Program-made: the position numbers and the translations under genes
Shown: positions 61,420-64,000 of the stretch, one piece after another
Layout: the number at the start of each line of letters is the position of its first letter
Position numbering within the stretch: the first letter of the stretch is position 1
The notes under the pieces: model-generated
The model's database searches: none
What the model was told of the DNA's origin: nothing
What the model saw: only the letters and a program-made list of their open reading frames with translations
Source: Silanimonas sp.
GTDB lineage: Bacteria; Pseudomonadota; Gammaproteobacteria; Xanthomonadales; Xanthomonadaceae
Assembly (NCBI RefSeq): GCF_027531545.1
Contig: NZ_JAPZSC010000002.1
Location: 62,001-126,000 of the forward strand
Length of the DNA: 64,000 nt
Reading direction: 5' to 3'

Positions 61420-64000
61420 GCACGCCGGCCTCGCCCGTGCCGGTGGCGGCGTCGCTCGCGACGCCGGACGGTGCGCGAGGCTGGCAGGACGCGGCGAAGG
61501 CCGCCTTTCTGGAAGCGCGCGCGGCGATCGTCGCCCGCTTCGACGCCGGTGAAGGCATCGAGCGCCTGCTGGGCGCGCAGGCCGCTGCCGTCGATGCTGC
61601 CGTGCGCGCCGCTTGGTCCGCGTGTTTGCCGGCCGACGCGCGGCTCGACCTTCTGGCCACCGGCGGCTACGGTCGCGGCGAGCAATACCCCTTTTCCGAC
61701 GTCGACCTGCTGGTGCTAGGCGAAGTCGAAGCGCAGCACGCGCATGAGGCGGCCCTGGGGGCGTTTTTCGCCGCGCTCTGGGACCTCGGGCTGAAGCCCG
61801 GCACGGCGGTTCGCTCGCTCGCCGATTGCGTGCAGGCCTGCCGCGAGGACGTGACCACGCTCACCGCGCTCACCGAAGCACGCTTGCTCGCCGGTTCGCC
61901 GGCGGCGCTCGACGCGCTCGAGGACGCGCTGCGCAGCGAGGGCCTGTGGCTGGCGGCGGACTACTTCGACGCCAAGCGCGCGGAGTGGAACGGCCGGCAC
62001 GCCCGCTACAACGACACCACGAACAACCTCGAACCCAACCTCAAGGAAGGGCCCGGCGGACTGCGCGATCTGCACACGCTCACCTGGCTGGCGCGGCGCA
62101 TCTACCGCGTACCCGGGCTGGAGGCGCTGGTGCCGCTCGGCCTGCTGGGCCCCGACGAGGAACGCACCTTGAAGCGCGACTGGGCGGTGATCGCCCGCCT
62201 GCGTTTCGGCCTGCACCTCGTCGCGAACCGTCGCGAGGAGCGGCTGCGCTTCGACCACCAGAAGGTGCTGGCCGCGCGGCTCGGCTACAAGGACGAGGCC
62301 AGCGACAACCTCGCCGTCGAGCAGATGATGCAGTCGATGTTCCGCGCGGCGAAGACCGTGCAGCGCATCAGCGAGCGCCTGCTGCAGCGCTTCGAGGAGC
62401 AGTTGGCCGGTCGCGTCGAGCGCGTGCCGGTGGCGCCGGGCTTCGTGCTGGTGAACGGCTACCTCCAGCGTGAAGCACCGGGGCCGGTGCGATCCGCGAT
62501 CGAAGCCTTCGCCGTGTTCGCGACCTGGGCGGCCTGCCCCGAGGCGAAAGGCCTGCATTCGGAGACCGCGCGGGCCATGGCCGAGGCATTGCCGCGCATC
62601 GCGCCCGGCGAGCAGCAGGATGCCGACACGCGCGCGATGTTCCTCTCGTTGCTGCAGGGGCCGCAGCCGGTCGACACGCTGGCGCGCATGGCGCACCTCG
62701 GCGTGCTGGGCCGCTACCTGCCGGCCTTCGCGCGCGTTTCGGGGCGCATGCAGTACGACCTGTTCCACGTGTACACGGTCGACCAGCACACGCTGGAAGT
62801 GCTTCGCATCATGGCCAGCTTCGTGCAGGGGAGCGATCCGCGCTTCCCGAAGGCGAAGAGCGTCCACGACCGCCTGAAGGCGCCGTGGCTGCTGCTGGTG
62901 GCCGGGCTCTTCCACGACATCGCCAAAGGCCGCGGCGGCGACCACTCGGTGCTGGGGGCCGTCGACGTGCGCGAATTCGGCGCCGCGCATCGCCTGAAGG
63001 ACCACGACATCGAACTGCTGGCCTGGCTGGTCGAGCAGCACCTGCTGATGTCGACGACCGCGCAGCGCCAGGACATCAGCGACGCCGCCGTGGTGGAGCG
63101 CTTTGCCCGCGCGGTGGGCGACCGCACGCGGCTGGATTTCCTGTATCTGTTGACCTGCGCCGACATCGCCGGCACCAGCCCGAAGTTGTGGAACACGTGG
63201 AAGGAGCGCCTGCTCGGCGACCTCTACGACGCCACGCGGCTGGCCTTCCGCCGCGGTCTGGAGCATCGCGTGGATGCCGAGGCCAGCATCGCCGAGGCCC
63301 GTGCCGAGGTGCGCGCGCTGCTGTCCGACATCGACGATGCCGAACTGGCGCGCGTGTTTGGCGAGTTCCCCGACGAGAGCTTCCTGCGCTACCGACCCGA
63401 GCAGCTGGCGACGCAGGCCCGCGCGATCCTGCGCCACGGCGACCCGGGCAAGCCGCTGATCATCGTTCGGCCGCAAGGCGAAGCCTTCGAGGTGTTCGTC
63501 TACTCGCCCGACCGCGACGGCCTGTTCGCCACGCTGACCGCGACGCTTGATCGCCTCGGCTTCTCGGTGGCGGTGGCGCGCATCGTCACGTCGACCTCGG
63601 GCATGAGCCTCGACACCTTCCAGCTGCTGCCGATCCATGACACCGGCGAAGCCCCGGACGCGCGTGCCGCCCACGCCAGCCGCGTGCTGGGGGAGATGCT
63701 TTCGCGGACGGCGGCGGTGCTGCATCCGCCGCGTCGCGCCATGCCGGCCGCGCTGAAGCATTTCCGCGTTTCGCCGCGCGTCGAGGTTCGCGACATGGGC
63801 GACGGCGCCCGCACGCAACTCGTGCTCATCGGCACCGATCGCCCCGGCCTGCTGGCCGACATCGCCCGCGTGCTGCGCGAGCAGCGCCTGCGGGTGCATG
63901 ACGCCCGCATCGCCACCTTCGGCGAACGCGCCGAGGACTTGTTCCTGATTTCCGACGAGCACGACCACGCGCTCGCCGACACCGCCCAGATCGAGCGCCT
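61416..64000 (+). CDS. glnD: Bifunctional uridylyltransferase/uridylyl-removing enzyme GlnD, C-terminus cut by window end
   Basis: Nitrogen sensor: adds UMP to PII proteins when glutamine is low and removes it when high. It starts with GTG at 61416, overlapping the map stop (GTGA), and stays open to the end of the window: 861 codons of an expected 870-890. Nucleotidyltransferase motif GGYGRGEQYPFSDVD at about 83-97; LEPNLKEGPGGLRDLHTL; HD motif GLFHDIAKGRGGDHS with His500-Asp501; two ACT domains (about 692 and 802), the second reading VLIGTDRPGLLADIARVL. Only the last few residues are missing. Confidence 0.97.
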   Translation, partial: MSTPASPVPVAASLATPDGARGWQDAAKAAFLEARAAIVARFDAGEGIERLLGAQAAAVDAAVRAAWSACLPADARLDLLATGGYGRGEQYPFSDVDLLVLGEVEAQHAHEAALGAFFAALWDLGLKPGTAVRSLADCVQACREDVTTLTALTEARLLAGSPAALDALEDALRSEGLWLAADYFDAKRAEWNGRHARYNDTTNNLEPNLKEGPGGLRDLHTLTWLARRIYRVPGLEALVPLGLLGPDEERTLKRDWAVIARLRFGLHLVANRREERLRFDHQKVLAARLGYKDEASDNLAVEQMMQSMFRAAKTVQRISERLLQRFEEQLAGRVERVPVAPGFVLVNGYLQREAPGPVRSAIEAFAVFATWAACPEAKGLHSETARAMAEALPRIAPGEQQDADTRAMFLSLLQGPQPVDTLARMAHLGVLGRYLPAFARVSGRMQYDLFHVYTVDQHTLEVLRIMASFVQGSDPRFPKAKSVHDRLKAPWLLLVAGLFHDIAKGRGGDHSVLGAVDVREFGAAHRLKDHDIELLAWLVEQHLLMSTTAQRQDISDAAVVERFARAVGDRTRLDFLYLLTCADIAGTSPKLWNTWKERLLGDLYDATRLAFRRGLEHRVDAEASIAEARAEVRALLSDIDDAELARVFGEFPDESFLRYRPEQLATQARAILRHGDPGKPLIIVRPQGEAFEVFVYSPDRDGLFATLTATLDRLGFSVAVARIVTSTSGMSLDTFQLLPIHDTGEAPDARAAHASRVLGEMLSRTAAVLHPPRRAMPAALKHFRVSPRVEVRDMGDGARTQLVLIGTDRPGLLADIARVLREQRLRVHDARIATFGERAEDLFLISDEHDHALADTAQIER

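Noticed and set aside
61716-63968. Open frame of 750 codons on the minus strand at the right end
   Set aside because: The opposite frame is glnD, with all catalytic motifs; the antisense product is His/Arg-rich low-complexity sequence.

Overview
The window is a GC-rich, densely packed chromosomal segment from a gammaproteobacterium, most likely of the order Xanthomonadales (Lysobacterales). The evidence is the high G+C at third codon positions, the complete Gram-negative envelope gene set, and the gene orders leuS-lptE-holA-nadD-rsfS-rlmH, maf-rng-yhdP-tldD-darP-pmbA, tilS-xseB-ispA and rpsB-tsf/pyrH-frr-uppS-cdsA-dxr-rseP-bamA-lpxD-fabZ-lpxA-lpxB-rnhB-dnaE-accA. The placement rests on family knowledge and gene order, not on a database search. 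Nearly all genes are housekeeping. I see no prophage, insertion sequence, CRISPR array, tRNA or rRNA gene, and no recognisable new multi-gene defence or biosynthetic system.

Layout. Bases 1-17 kb hold a looser mix: the end of an S46 peptidase, a beta-CASP metallo-hydrolase, a PilZ gene broken by an in-frame TAG, pyrC, an SGNH hydrolase, an exported superoxide dismutase, an unknown membrane protein, a DJ-1/PfpI protein, a DUF885 peptidase-like protein, a membrane-anchored thioredoxin-like protein, a queuosine-precursor transporter, a DUF502 protein, a receptor-like Ser/Thr kinase fused to a formylglycine-enzyme-like domain, a DUF4442 protein, the chaperedoxin CnoX and an exported amidohydrolase. 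Bases 17.4-23.3 kb are a tight forward operon (leuS to rlmH), followed by a convergent periplasmic-sensor diguanylate cyclase. Bases 26.4-35.8 kb hold maf, rng, yhdP, tldD and pmbA forward, with darP antiparallel between tldD and pmbA. Bases 36-41.6 kb hold a DUF4870 protein, ispA, xseB, tilS, a porin plus small binding-protein pair, and accA.

Bases 41.7-57.6 kb are one long leftward supra-operon that starts with pyrH and runs through translation recycling (frr), undecaprenyl phosphate and phospholipid synthesis (uppS, cdsA), isoprenoid precursors (dxr), envelope stress proteolysis (rseP), outer-membrane protein assembly (bamA), lipid A synthesis (lpxD, fabZ, lpxA, lpxB), rnhB and dnaE. Many junctions are 1-4 base stop/start overlaps, which suggests translational coupling. 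An AIM24-family gene on the other strand separates pyrH from tsf-rpsB. The right end carries map and the almost complete glnD.

The most unusual observations are: (1) a patch of about 250 bp inside leuS with clearly lower G+C and a leucine-specific domain some 40 residues longer than the E. coli form; (2) the PilZ gene, whose coding signal continues upstream through an in-frame TAG, with a ten-base G tract just upstream of its apparent start; (3) a probable CTG start for rlmH; (4) a porin/mini-binding-protein cassette; (5) a long candidate rpsB leader, and a candidate promoter for pyrH whose -10 (TAGAAT) is identical to that of rpsB; and (6) a hairpin with 8-bp tandem repeats after rnhB.
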